Shown piece by piece: positions 8,836 through 17,220 of a stretch of DNA of 46,535 nt; the stretch's first letter is position 1; each line of letters opens with the position of its first letter. The translations under genes were made by a program, and so were the position numbers. The notes beneath the pieces are model-generated. The model was not told where the DNA came from. It saw only the letters and a program-made list of their open reading frames with translations, and ran no database searches. The stretch is from Candidatus Rokuibacteriota bacterium (GTDB lineage Bacteria > Methylomirabilota > Methylomirabilia > Rokubacteriales > CSP1-6), in the NCBI GenBank assembly GCA_003220675.1, contig QHTD01000064.1:1-46535 (forward strand), written 5' to 3'.

Positions 8836-9963
8836 TTACACGGCGAAGGGCTGGAGCTGCAGGCGCCTGAGCAGCCGTGCGCCGTGCTCGTCGAGCCACT
8901 CCCGCGTGGAGTCGTAGCCGAACCGAAGCGCCGCGCGACTGGCCTCGAAGCCCATCGAGGGCCCGAAGAGCGGCGCCTCCGCCAGCGAGGGCTGGATCAG
9001 GAAGAACTCGGTCCGCGGGTACTTCACGCGCAGCGTCGAGAGGCCCAACTGGAGCAGGTTCTGGCTGTAGATCCGGCCGGCCTGCTCCATGATCGAGTAG
9101 AGGCCCCGGCTGCGCAGGGAGACGGCCATCTTCTCGTAGTTCGGCACGAGCGGGTTCACAACGACCACGATCCGAGCGCCCGCCTCGGCGGCGAGGTCCG
9201 CGTGGCCGCTGAAGCCCACGCCGCCGTCGACGTAGTCACGCCCGTAGATCGCGTAGGGCTCGAAGAAGCCGGGGATCGCCGAGGAGGCCGCGATCGCGGC
9301 GCTGATCGGCACGTCACGCAGCTCGTCACGGCCGAACACGACGCGCTGCGCGCGGTCGAGGTCGATCGCCGGGATCAGGAGCGTGCGCTCGATGTCTGCG
9401 AAGGAGTTCCGGAGCCCTCGCTTCTCGAACGCCTCCCGCATGAAGCGCTCGAGCGGCTGGAGGCTGAAGAATCCCGCCGGCAGATCGCGCTCGGCGTGGG
9501 CGAGCATGTCGGGCACCGAGATGCGCTGCCCCCTGATCGCGCTCTTGCCGACGGCCCAGACGAGCCGACCGAACCGCCCGGCGGCGTGACGGAACGAGTC
9601 CGAGGCGTAGACCGCGGTGCGCCGGAAGTTCAGCGGGTCGTCGAGGTCGTGGTCGATGACACGGAAGAGCTCGGAGGCGGCCACGCCGTTGGCGAGGAGC
9701 GATGCCACCACTGCGCCCGAGCTGCAGCCGACGTAGATGTCGAATCGGCCGTGGCCGCTCAGCCGCTCCTCGAGGGCGGTGATCGCCCCGACCTCGTACA
9801 TCCCGCCGATGACCCCGCCGCCCGCCAGCGCCAGTGCGAGCCGGGGCCGCTGCCCAGGACGCCAAAGCTCCTTTAAGCGCTGCAGCCACTCCATGCCAAA
9901 CTTCATTCTAGCAAGTCGCCTGCCAGCGCCTCCTCGGATCTCGAAAACTATCGAATTTCCCAT
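8836..9963 (-). CDS. Patatin-like phospholipase family protein
   Basis: A 375-residue patatin-fold serine hydrolase. The oxyanion loop GGGVIGG (48-54), the nucleophile elbow G79-C-S81-S-G83 and the second dyad residue D246 in DGGVG are all present. Bacterial patatins release fatty acids from phospholipids, or act as lipid-droplet or polyhydroxybutyrate-linked hydrolases. Residues 20-38 may be a membrane-associating amphipathic helix. ATG 9963 is preceded by a G-rich stretch containing GGGGAG and a CATAAT hexamer farther up; ATG 9906 would remove 19 residues. It is a stand-alone minus-strand gene with its own likely promoter. Confidence 0.88.
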   Translation of the reverse strand: MGNSIVFEIRGGAGRRLARMKFGMEWLQRLKELWRPGQRPRLALALAGGGVIGGMYEVGAITALEERLSGHGRFDIYVGCSSGAVVASLLANGVAASELFRVIDHDLDDPLNFRRTAVYASDSFRHAAGRFGRLVWAVGKSAIRGQRISVPDMLAHAERDLPAGFFSLQPLERFMREAFEKRGLRNSFADIERTLLIPAIDLDRAQRVVFGRDELRDVPISAAIAASSAIPGFFEPYAIYGRDYVDGGVGFSGHADLAAEAGARIVVVVNPLVPNYEKMAVSLRSRGLYSIMEQAGRIYSQNLLQLGLSTLRVKYPRTEFFLIQPSLAEAPLFGPSMGFEASRAALRFGYDSTREWLDEHGARLLRRLQLQPFAV

Positions 9964-10058
9964 GGGGCTCCCCCCGGAACCCCTGGAATTATGACGCAGA
10001 GCGGAGCCGATAAGTTCTCAAGCGGTCCGGCCAAGATGGCGCCAGAGTGACGACAAGC

Positions 10059-10820
10059 CTAGCGACGGGCGAGCAGATCGGCTGCGAGAACCTTCGAGCT
10101 CTTCGTGCGCGCGTTCCGGCTCGTCCGGAGGATCACGGCGCCGCGGAACCCCGCAGCCCCGAACTCCTGGAGGAAGGCCCCGCCTTCCCTGGCTCCCGCG
10201 ATTCAGGCGAACCAGTCGGCCTCGCTGAACCGGGTCGTTGGGGGCAGCGGCTCATGGAGGATCAATTCGGCGGCGAACACCGCCCCGCCCGGCCGCACGA
10301 CGCGCGCGAGCTCGCGGAAGATCTCGGCGCGCGCCGGGTTCAGGTTGAAGATGCCGTTGACGAGCGCCACGTCGATCGAGCCGTCGCTCACAGGCAACCG
10401 CTCCGCCTCGGCGCGGCACACGTCGAGGTTGCGCGCGCCCGCCTCGGCCACGGCGGCGTGCGCGCGGGCCAGCATCGCCTCGCTGAAGTCGACCCCGAGG
10501 ACGCGCCCCCGCGCGCCGACGCGGCCGGCCGCGATGAGCGCATCGAGCCCCGCACCGCAGCCGAGGTCGAGGACGCGGGCGCCGGCGGGAATCTCGGCGA
10601 CGACGGCGACGTTCGAGACTCCCGCGAAGGCCTCCACGGCGACGGAGGGGATCGAGTCGAGGAGCTCGAGAGGATAGCCGAGACTGGCTGCCAGCTCGCG
10701 GCCTACCGGGAACGGGTGCGCGCCGCCGGGCTGGCGCGCGGCGCTGGAGTAGGCGCTCCGAACGGCCTCGCACAGGCGGGCCTGCGCCTCTTCTGTCAGG
10801 AGCGCCCCATCGATGACCAT
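10059..10820 (-). CDS. ArsM-like SAM methyltransferase, candidate selenoprotein (in-frame TGA read as Sec206)
   Basis: A class I SAM-dependent methyltransferase. The SAM-binding motif I is VLDLGCGAGLD and the next acidic strand is VLGVDFSEAM. Read conventionally it ends at TGA 10205-10203 after EADWFA. The same frame continues for 47 codons to TAG 10061-10059 (IAGAREGGAF.., with the family-like AAGF turn). In ArsM-type enzymes the matching site is W-x-x-C-x-x-G-A, so TGA replaces the conserved Cys. A hairpin at bacterial SECIS distance follows. The other ArsM arsenite-ligand Cys (in SNC) is Gly here (VNGIFNL), so the substrate may not be arsenite. ATG 10820 has GGAGG 6 nt upstream and TATAAT at 10852-10847. 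The total is 253 residues if Sec is inserted. A single base error or true truncation is the alternative. Confidence 0.75.
10172..10205 (-). promoter_or_regulatory. Candidate bacterial SECIS hairpin after the in-frame TGA
   Basis: On the minus strand, the TGA (10205-10203) is followed 14 nt later by a perfect 7-bp stem, GGAAGGC (10188-10182) with GCCTTCC (10178-10172), and the loop GGG (10181-10179). The loop begins 21 nt after the TGA and starts with G. From memory, bacterial SECIS elements lie within the coding region just after the UGA, with a small apical loop holding a G among its first bases. A SelB-binding assay or structural comparison has not been made. Confidence 0.6.
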
Positions 10821-10846
10821 ACTGGCCCTCCAATTGGCGTCTCCTA

Positions 10847-10852
10847 TTATAC
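10847..10852 (-). promoter_or_regulatory. -10 element of the methyltransferase gene
   Basis: A perfect TATAAT on the minus strand, 26 nt before ATG 10820, leaving room for a short leader with GGAGG. It is the best -10 match seen in this GC-rich window. No convincing -35 was found. Confidence 0.55.
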
Positions 10853-10932
10853 GTGCAGTAGACATCGGTGGCGCCGATAATCCCGGCTCCACAGCTGAAG
10901 TCAGCCGGTCGGACGAAGCCCGCCGCGACGGT

Positions 10933-11589
10933 CTACTCGCCCGAGAGTCGCTGCTGGCGCAGGCGCTCGAGCTCGGGCTCGACGTACTTCGTGCGGCACT
11001 CCGGGCAGATGCCGTGGGTGAACTGCGCCTCGGAGTGCCCCTCGATGTAGCTCTCGACTTGCTGCCAGTAGTTCTGGTCGTCGCGGACCTTCTTGCAGTA
11101 GGAGCAGATCGGCAGGAGCCCGTGGAGCAGCTTCACGCGGGCGAGCGCGGCCTCGAGCTCTTTCACTCGGTCGGCGAGGGTCGCCTGGAGCTCGAGCAGT
11201 CGCTCGCCGACGCGGACCCGCGCGTGCAGCTCATCCCGCTGGAAGGGCTTGACGATGTAGTCGTCGGCGCCCGCCGTGAGGCCCGTCACGATGTCCTGGG
11301 TGCGCGCCCTCGCCGTCACGAAAATCAGGTAGGGTTTGATCGGCTTCGGCAGCCCGCGGACCCTCCGGCACAGCTCGAGGCCGTCCATGCCCGGCATCGT
11401 CCAGTCGAGGATCGCGAGCGACGGCGCGGCGTCGCTCTCGAGGATCGCCAGCGCCTCCTCGCCCGTGGACGCCGCGACGACCTCGTAGCCCCAGCCCTTC
11501 AGGGACGTCTGGATCAAGCGACGGATGCCTGGCTCGTCGTCGACGACCAGCACCCGCAGCCCGCTGGTCGGGGTGGGACCGATCGGCAT
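10933..11589 (-). CDS. Response regulator receiver protein with C-terminal four-cysteine module
   Basis: A 218-residue protein. Residues 11-128 form a CheY-like receiver with acidic pocket D17-D18, phospho-acceptor D62 (AILDWTMPG), T92 and K114 (IVKPF). A coiled-coil-like stretch follows (about 128-157), then a short module with C162-x2-C165 and C195-x2-C198 (ICSYCKKVRD, GICPEC). This tail recurs on bacterial receivers and PAS proteins; its role is unknown but it looks zinc-binding or redox-sensing. No DNA-binding domain is present. ATG 11589 overlaps the stop of the preceding metallo-hydrolase (TGATG), so translation is coupled. No histidine kinase gene is nearby. Confidence 0.88.
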   Translation of the reverse strand: MPIGPTPTSGLRVLVVDDEPGIRRLIQTSLKGWGYEVVAASTGEEALAILESDAAPSLAILDWTMPGMDGLELCRRVRGLPKPIKPYLIFVTARARTQDIVTGLTAGADDYIVKPFQRDELHARVRVGERLLELQATLADRVKELEAALARVKLLHGLLPICSYCKKVRDDQNYWQQVESYIEGHSEAQFTHGICPECRTKYVEPELERLRQQRLSGE

Positions 11590-12413
11590 CACACCGCCAT
11601 CAGGTCTTCGCCGACGACGACGGGCCCGGCGTAGTGCTTTCGGGCGGCGGCGCAAAGCTCCGCCGGGTCGGACGCGGGCAGCAGGTGGGTCATCACGAGC
11701 TCCTTCGCGCGCGACTCTTCCGCCACCAAGCCGATCTGATCGGGCTGGGTGTGGTACGAGGCGAGGTCCCTGATCTTGTCCTCGATCGTCGGCCAGCCGC
11801 AGCCGGGGTACCACGACGTCTTCGCCATCTCGCAGCATTCGTGGATGAGGCAGTCGACCTTGTGCGCCCAGCGCACGAGGTTCTCGCACGGCCGCGTGTC
11901 GCCGGAGACGACGACGCTGCGCCCGTCGCCCTCGAAGCGGAAGCCGTACGCAGGCTTCACCGGGCCGTGCTCGACGAGGAACGCGCTCACCCTGACGCCG
12001 CCGGCCTCCATCACCTTACCCTCTTCGATCTCCGTCACGCGGACCTCGGGCGGCTTCCGGTCGTGCATGTGGGCGCGGCGGACCTCGATGTCCCACGCGA
12101 GGTAGTCGAGCAGCCGGTCGACTTGGCGGCGCGTCCCCGCCGGCCCCCAGATCTCGAGCGGCGCGTTCTGGCCGACGATCCAGCGCGTGATCAGGAGGTG
12201 CCCCAGGTCGATCGTGTGATCCGAGTGGTGGTGGGTGATGAAGATGCGCGGCCAGTCGTAGGGCCTCAGGCCCGCCTGGACAAGCTGCGCGCCGACGCCC
12301 GACCCGGCGTCCACGAGGAAGCGCTCGTCGTCGAGCGAGAGCAACGTCGCCGGGCCGCGCCGCCTCGGGTTGGGCGGCGGGGAACCGGTGCCGAGGAGAG
12401 TGGCGCGTAGCAT
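11589..12413 (-). CDS. MBL-fold metallo-hydrolase (ribonuclease Z-like)
   Basis: A 274-residue metallo-beta-lactamase-fold protein with H61-H-H63-S-D65-H66 (HHHSDH), a later VVSGDTRPC Asp and a C-terminal VMTHLLP His. The start LRATLLGTGSPPPNP and the HHH variant are typical of the RNase Z/arylsulfatase-like branch. It begins at ATG 12413 with AAGGAG a few bases upstream and ends inside the start of the response regulator. Coupling to a regulator is unusual and suggests it makes or removes a signal, or that the regulator controls it post-translationally; both are inference. Confidence 0.87.
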   Translation of the reverse strand: MLRATLLGTGSPPPNPRRRGPATLLSLDDERFLVDAGSGVGAQLVQAGLRPYDWPRIFITHHHSDHTIDLGHLLITRWIVGQNAPLEIWGPAGTRRQVDRLLDYLAWDIEVRRAHMHDRKPPEVRVTEIEEGKVMEAGGVRVSAFLVEHGPVKPAYGFRFEGDGRSVVVSGDTRPCENLVRWAHKVDCLIHECCEMAKTSWYPGCGWPTIEDKIRDLASYHTQPDQIGLVAEESRAKELVMTHLLPASDPAELCAAARKHYAGPVVVGEDLMAV

Positions 12414-12452
12414 GGGACTCCTTCGGGGTCGAATTGCGAGGGATACTAGCAC

Positions 12453-12470
12453 GGGGCGACGCGTCGCCCC
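12453..12470 (-). terminator. Palindromic hairpin at the end of the acyl-CoA ligase gene
   Basis: An 18-bp perfect palindrome (GGGGCGAC then GCGTCGCCCC) beginning at the ligase stop codon. As RNA it gives a 7-bp stem with a 4-nt loop; there is no clear U-tract. It probably separates the four-gene operon above (starting with MoxR) from the metallo-hydrolase gene. Confidence 0.45.
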
Positions 12471-14083
12471 TAACGCCGCTTCTTCCTCGCGCGGAGGTCG
12501 ACCGCGCCGGGCCGCCGGCGCGGGTCCTCGCCGCGAGGGAAGATCTGGGTCTTCTGCACCTTCTGGGTCCCCGTGGTCGGCAAGCTCGAGACGAAGAGAA
12601 ACCAGCCGGGCGCCTTGAAATAGGCGAGCTTGTCGATGCACCAGTCGAAGAGCCGCTCGGCGAGCGCCTGGTCGGCCCTCACGCCCGTCATCGGCACGAC
12701 GCAGGCCATGACCTCTTCTTCTCGGATCTCGTCCGGCACCGCGAGAACCGCCACCTGGGCCACGGCCTCGTGGGCCTGGAGGGCCGCTTCCACCTCGGCG
12801 GCGGCGATGTTCTCACCGGAGCGCCGGATGATGTTCTTCTTGCGGTCCACGAAGTAGAGCATGCCGCCCTCGGCCTGCCGCACGACGTCGCCCGTGTGGA
12901 ACCAGCCGCCGCGCCACGCCTGCTCGGTCGCCTCGGGGTTCTTGAGGTAGCCCGAGAAGAATCCCCGGCGCGGGTCCGGCCCGGCGCAGCGCACGACCAG
13001 CTCGCCTTCGGTCCCGTGCGGGACCTCGCGGTCGTGCTCGTCCACCACCCTGCCCTCGAACTCGCCGAAGGGCCGACCGAAGGCGCGGGTCGCGATCTGT
13101 CGCGGCTCGTGGCAGTCGCCGTAAATGCGCCCGGTCTCGGTCATGCCCCAGACCTCGATCAGCGGGAAGCCGAACCGCTTCTCGAAGTCCTCGTGGAGCT
13201 GGGGCTCGACGCCCGCGCCCATGCCGAACTTCACTCGGTGCCGTGTGTCGTCGGGCGCCTGCGGCTGGTTGAGGAGCAGCGGCGGGATCACCCCGAGGTA
13301 GTGGATGACGGTCGCGCGTGTCGCGACCACATCCCTCCACCAGTGCGTGGGGCTGAAGCGCCCGGGCAGGATCAAGCAGTTCGCGGTGAGGATGACGCAC
13401 GTCGCGGTCACCGCCTGACAGTTCATGTGGAAGAGCGGCAGCGGATTGAGGATCCGGTCGCGGCCCCGCTCGAAGCTGATGCGTCCCCCGAGATCCCGGT
13501 ACCAGGCACCCGCGTTCAGGTAGTAGAAGTTCGTCAGGATACAGCCCTTGGGCCGTCCCGTCGTGCCCGAGGTGTAGAGGAGGCTGCACTCGGTGTCGAG
13601 CCCCGGCGCGCCCGGCCTGGGCGCCGGCCCGGGCTTCGGCAACTTCGTGGGCACCGCCTCGGCGTTCACGACCGGCAGGGGCCTCGTGCGCCCGCGCGCG
13701 ACGGCCTCGAGGTCGGCCACCCGGCTCGCAATCGAAATCACGAGGTCGGCGTCGGAGTGGTCCATCTGGTAGAGCATCTCGTCGTGTCGGTAATCGGGGT
13801 TCACCGGCACGATGCTGCACCCGAGGCCGTTGAGCGCCAGATAGTGGAAGAAGAACTCGGGCCGGTTCTCGAGCAGGAGCGCCACGCGGTGGCCGTGGCC
13901 GTAGCCCGCAGCGGCATACAGTTCGCGGAACCTGAGGATCTCGGCCCTCACCTGAGCGTATGTGAGCTCGACCCCATCGGGGTGGTAGGCACGGCCCGGG
14001 GCGGGCGGCACCACGAGGAAGGCGTTGTCGGGCGCCGCCTCGGCGGTCGCCATGAAGGCCTCGTCGACCGTCGTCGCCATCAT
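12470..14083 (-). CDS. AMP-binding acyl-CoA ligase (carnitine-CoA ligase-like)
   Basis: A 537-residue adenylate-forming ligase. The P-loop-like motif LLYTSGTTGRPKG, the A5-type motif WGMTETG, and the A7/A8 blocks GWFHTGD and DRKKNIIRRSGENIA are clear; the C-terminal catalytic Lys would lie near QKVQKTQI. It activates an organic acid with ATP and joins it to CoA. The spacing and the KNIIRRSGENI motif resemble CaiC-like crotonobetaine/carnitine-CoA ligases, but substrate prediction is not safe. Its start is 2 bp from the TgpA stop, so it is the last gene of a MoxR-DUF58-TgpA-ligase operon, an odd partner for a cell-surface system. Confidence 0.88.
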   Translation of the reverse strand: MMATTVDEAFMATAEAAPDNAFLVVPPAPGRAYHPDGVELTYAQVRAEILRFRELYAAAGYGHGHRVALLLENRPEFFFHYLALNGLGCSIVPVNPDYRHDEMLYQMDHSDADLVISIASRVADLEAVARGRTRPLPVVNAEAVPTKLPKPGPAPRPGAPGLDTECSLLYTSGTTGRPKGCILTNFYYLNAGAWYRDLGGRISFERGRDRILNPLPLFHMNCQAVTATCVILTANCLILPGRFSPTHWWRDVVATRATVIHYLGVIPPLLLNQPQAPDDTRHRVKFGMGAGVEPQLHEDFEKRFGFPLIEVWGMTETGRIYGDCHEPRQIATRAFGRPFGEFEGRVVDEHDREVPHGTEGELVVRCAGPDPRRGFFSGYLKNPEATEQAWRGGWFHTGDVVRQAEGGMLYFVDRKKNIIRRSGENIAAAEVEAALQAHEAVAQVAVLAVPDEIREEEVMACVVPMTGVRADQALAERLFDWCIDKLAYFKAPGWFLFVSSLPTTGTQKVQKTQIFPRGEDPRRRPGAVDLRARKKRR

Positions 14084-14085
14084 GG

Positions 14086-16134
14086 TTATTGGGGTCGCAA
14101 GGCCAGGCCGCGGCGGCGTAACTCCAATACCGATTGATCCACGGCCGCGGCTTCCTCAAGGGTCAGGGGGCGCAAGCCGAAGCGCACCCTCTCGTACGCG
14201 GCCGTGAGTCGTGCGAGCGGCTCGGCGCAGGCCGGGACCGCGGTCTCGACCCGCCGCGCGAACTCTCGCGCCGTTTCCCCGTCGTGTGGGCGGAGCCCGC
14301 GGCGCCCGAGTGTCCAGAGCGCCCGCGCGTAGAATCTCGGCAGCGCAGCCCGCGCGCCGGCAGCGTGCCCCGGGCGGCGACGGCGGGAGACGAGCAGCAC
14401 GGCCACGAGCGCGACGAACGCCAGCAGGACGGCAAGCGCACGGGGAAGCGCACGCCAGTCGCGGAGCTCGGGCGCGGAGAGACGCCACGCGAGCACCGCC
14501 TGATGGAGCCTCACGGCCGCCAGGACCTGGTCCTGCAGGCTCCAGCTGACGACGTAGCGGTACCAGCGCACGCGCAGCGCGTCGAGGTAGAGCGCCACGG
14601 CGGCGGGCGGTCCCCCGGGCTCGGTGTCGCCGCGGGGCGAAGGATCGAAGCTCACCCATTCGCCGTCCACGGACGCCTCGACCCAGGAGTGCGCGTCGAG
14701 GAGGCGGACGATGAAGTACCGGCCGTAGGGATTCCACTCGCCCCGCTGGAATCCGTTCACTACGCGCGCCGGGATGCCGAGCGTCCGGAGCATGATCGCC
14801 AGCGATGCGGCGAAGTACTCACAGTTGCCCGACCGCTGGACGAAGAGGAACTCCTCGACGGGATCGAGCGCCGTCGTCCGCCTGAGCACCCGCGTGTACC
14901 GGTACCGGCCGGCGAGGTGCGACGTGAGGGCCTCCGCCGCATCCCGCGCCCCTCGCGTGCCGGCCGTGACGTCTCGCGCCAGCTCCCGGACACGGGCCGA
15001 CAGCGGCGGGAGCTGGAGGAACCGGGCGCGCGTCGCCGCGTCGAGCGGCGCTCCGCGCCCGGACGCGGCGGACTCGAGCTCGGACCGCGCGATGTAGCGA
15101 AAGCGCGCGGCGGCGTTCGGCACGGAGACGCCGCCCGTGTCGTCCACCACGATCGCGTTGGCGCGCAGCGAGAGACCGAGCAGGCGAGGCGCCGCGAAGA
15201 GCATGTCGGTGCCGAAGGGCTCGAGGTAGATCTCCTGGACGAGGACGGGTCCCCTCGCCCGGAGGCGCCCGATCTCGAACTGGCCCGTCGACGAGCGCCA
15301 GACCTCCGACCGCTCGCCTCGCGCGGCGGACCACGCGTGCCCGTCGTACGTGTCGAGGGCCACGCCCCGCCACCTGAGGTTCGGGAGCCGCTCGGGCTCG
15401 ACCACCGCCTGCTCGGGGATCTGGACTCGCATGGCGACCGCGCGGTCGGTCTCGATCTCGCCGAACGATCCGAGCTGCACGCGATCAGAGAAGCCGGTGA
15501 CCATCCGGGCCGCGTGGAGCCTGAGCGTGAGGGCGGCCTGCCCGATGCGCGGGATCACCAAGAAGAGCGCGGCCGTGATGACGAGCGTCGCCACCGAGGC
15601 TCCGAGGCTCAGCCCGAGGAGGTCCCGGCCGAGACCGGCCGTCGGCGGATCGAGGCGGCCCATCGCCCGCTCGGACTCGACCGCAACGTGGTAGAGCATC
15701 AGCAGCCACGTGCCCAGCACGAGGAACGCGAGGAACACGAACAGGTAGCCGACCCCGAAGGTGAACGGCGCGGCGGCGACCAGCATGAAGAACGCCAGGA
15801 ACGCGACGTCGCGCAGGTCGCGCACGGCGCTACGCATCGCGAGGCGGTAGAGGAGCAGGAAGAGCAGGAGGCGCACCAGGCCGTCGAGCGTCGAGCTCGC
15901 GAGGTAGCCGAGGTCGAGCGCCGAGGCGATCGCGGCGATGAGCACGAGCCCGCGCCCGAGCCCCGGCACCGCGTTCACGCGGTCGCGGAGCGGCTCGTTC
16001 CACCACGTCGCGGCCACGGCGACGGCGGCCGCCAGGGCGCCTGCATCGCCGACCAGCCCCGCGAGGTGCAGGGCCGCGAGACCGTCGCACGCGAGGAGGA
16101 GCGTCGCGAGGCGGAGCGCCGGGAGGTGCGACAC
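14086..16134 (-). CDS. DUF3488/transglutaminase-like membrane protein (TgpA-like)
   Basis: A 682-residue protein with several N-terminal membrane segments (about 10-200), a periplasmic transglutaminase-like domain with Cys438 (SGNCEYFA), His482 (DAHSWVEA) and Asp497 (SFDPSP), another membrane helix (about 560-580), and a cytoplasmic tail. This is the TgpA architecture: a cysteine protease or transglutaminase fold that acts on periplasmic or cell-wall proteins. It starts at GTG 2 bp after DUF58 ends. TgpA, DUF58 and MoxR genes are frequently clustered; together they are thought to form a membrane module with AAA+ chaperone activity. Confidence 0.9.
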   Translation of the reverse strand: MSHLPALRLATLLLACDGLAALHLAGLVGDAGALAAAVAVAATWWNEPLRDRVNAVPGLGRGLVLIAAIASALDLGYLASSTLDGLVRLLLFLLLYRLAMRSAVRDLRDVAFLAFFMLVAAAPFTFGVGYLFVFLAFLVLGTWLLMLYHVAVESERAMGRLDPPTAGLGRDLLGLSLGASVATLVITAALFLVIPRIGQAALTLRLHAARMVTGFSDRVQLGSFGEIETDRAVAMRVQIPEQAVVEPERLPNLRWRGVALDTYDGHAWSAARGERSEVWRSSTGQFEIGRLRARGPVLVQEIYLEPFGTDMLFAAPRLLGLSLRANAIVVDDTGGVSVPNAAARFRYIARSELESAASGRGAPLDAATRARFLQLPPLSARVRELARDVTAGTRGARDAAEALTSHLAGRYRYTRVLRRTTALDPVEEFLFVQRSGNCEYFAASLAIMLRTLGIPARVVNGFQRGEWNPYGRYFIVRLLDAHSWVEASVDGEWVSFDPSPRGDTEPGGPPAAVALYLDALRVRWYRYVVSWSLQDQVLAAVRLHQAVLAWRLSAPELRDWRALPRALAVLLAFVALVAVLLVSRRRRPGHAAGARAALPRFYARALWTLGRRGLRPHDGETAREFARRVETAVPACAEPLARLTAAYERVRFGLRPLTLEEAAAVDQSVLELRRRGLALRPQ

Positions 16135-16136
16135 GC

Positions 16137-17201
16137 TCAGTCCAGCGCCACGCGGATCTCGCGGAGCCGTGAGTCCGACGGGGGGCCCTCGGCCCGCGTC
16201 GGCGGAGGCGAAGCGGCGGGCTCATACAGGGCGAGCGCCGTGAGGATGCGCGTGCGCTGCGCACGCCCGCTGCCGAGCGGGACCTGAACGTCGGGCCCGA
16301 CCAGCGCGACCGCGGCGCCGTCGTGGAGGAGGTGGACGGCGAGCGACGCCGCTTCGGCGAGGCCGCGCTCGAGCCGCTCGCGATCGCGGTGCCCCGTCCC
16401 CTCGAGCACGAGGCGGGTGTCGAGCGCCGAGTCGGCTTCCAGCTCGCGCACCATCAGCGTGGCGGACTTCGCGCTCGACCGCCAGTGGATGAGCCGCGGG
16501 TTGTCGCCGAAGCGGTACTCTCGCAGATTGTGGAGGCCGTGGCCGCGGCCGCGCCGAGGCGCCGGGGCGCCCCCCGTCCCATCGAGCTCACGGCGCCGGT
16601 CGGCGGAGATCGGGCCGATCGCCGGGTAGACAACGACCTCCCGGTTCGGCGCGAGCTGCGCTGTCTTGACGAACAGGCCGAACGGAAAGCGCGTGGCGAC
16701 CTTGGAGCTCGCGAGCCGCCAGCGCCCCCGCGCCCGCGGCGTCTCCTGCCACGTGATGAGCCGCTCGGCACCCGGTTCCAGCTTGGCCAGATACGCGCGA
16801 TGACTCCCGCCCAGGCCCTCGACGGTGATCGAGTAGGAGGCCCGCCAGCGCTTGCGGTTGGCTACCCGGGCCCCGAAGAGCGCGAGCTGACCGGCGAAGA
16901 GCTCGTCGGGCAGGACGGGCTCGACGCGGACCCGACGGATCGACTGCTCGGAGAGCACGCCCGACACGATGATCAGGCCGAGCAGCATCGAGACGAGGAG
17001 GTAGAGGAGATTGTTCCCGGTGTTGATCGCCGCGAATCCGAGCCCGAGCGCGGCGCCGAGGCACCACCAGCCGTCGCGCGTGGGCCAGAGCCTGCGCCGC
17101 GGCCACCACCACCCGAACCGACGCTCGGATGTCACGCGAGGGTCACCGGGGAACGGGCGGCCGGGCGGGGGGCGGCTCGACCACGCGGCTCGCGTGCGCA
17201 T
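16137..17201 (-). CDS. DUF58 domain protein
   Basis: About 354 residues from ATG 17201. Two N-terminal hydrophobic segments (LGAALGLGFAAINTG and LLYLLVSMLLGLIIVSGV) are followed by a soluble domain containing the DUF58 signature: LREYRFGDNPRLIHWRSSAKS, a VWA-like fold lacking the classic MIDAS motif. It works with MoxR-type AAA+ ATPases in metal-binding or envelope assembly. GTG 17135 is a credible alternative start, with GGTGA 7 nt upstream, and would skip a Pro/Arg-rich leader. It lies between MoxR and TgpA with short gaps on both sides. Confidence 0.87.
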   Translation of the reverse strand: MRTRAAWSSRPPPGRPFPGDPRVTSERRFGWWWPRRRLWPTRDGWWCLGAALGLGFAAINTGNNLLYLLVSMLLGLIIVSGVLSEQSIRRVRVEPVLPDELFAGQLALFGARVANRKRWRASYSITVEGLGGSHRAYLAKLEPGAERLITWQETPRARGRWRLASSKVATRFPFGLFVKTAQLAPNREVVVYPAIGPISADRRRELDGTGGAPAPRRGRGHGLHNLREYRFGDNPRLIHWRSSAKSATLMVRELEADSALDTRLVLEGTGHRDRERLERGLAEAASLAVHLLHDGAAVALVGPDVQVPLGSGRAQRTRILTALALYEPAASPPPTRAEGPPSDSRLREIRVALD

Positions 17202-17220
17202 AGCCGGTCGCGGCTGGGCG

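Noticed and set aside
10203-10205. The TGA as a real stop giving a 205-residue methyltransferase
   Set aside because: It would end exactly at a conserved residue while family-like sequence continues in the same frame; kept only as the alternative to Sec.
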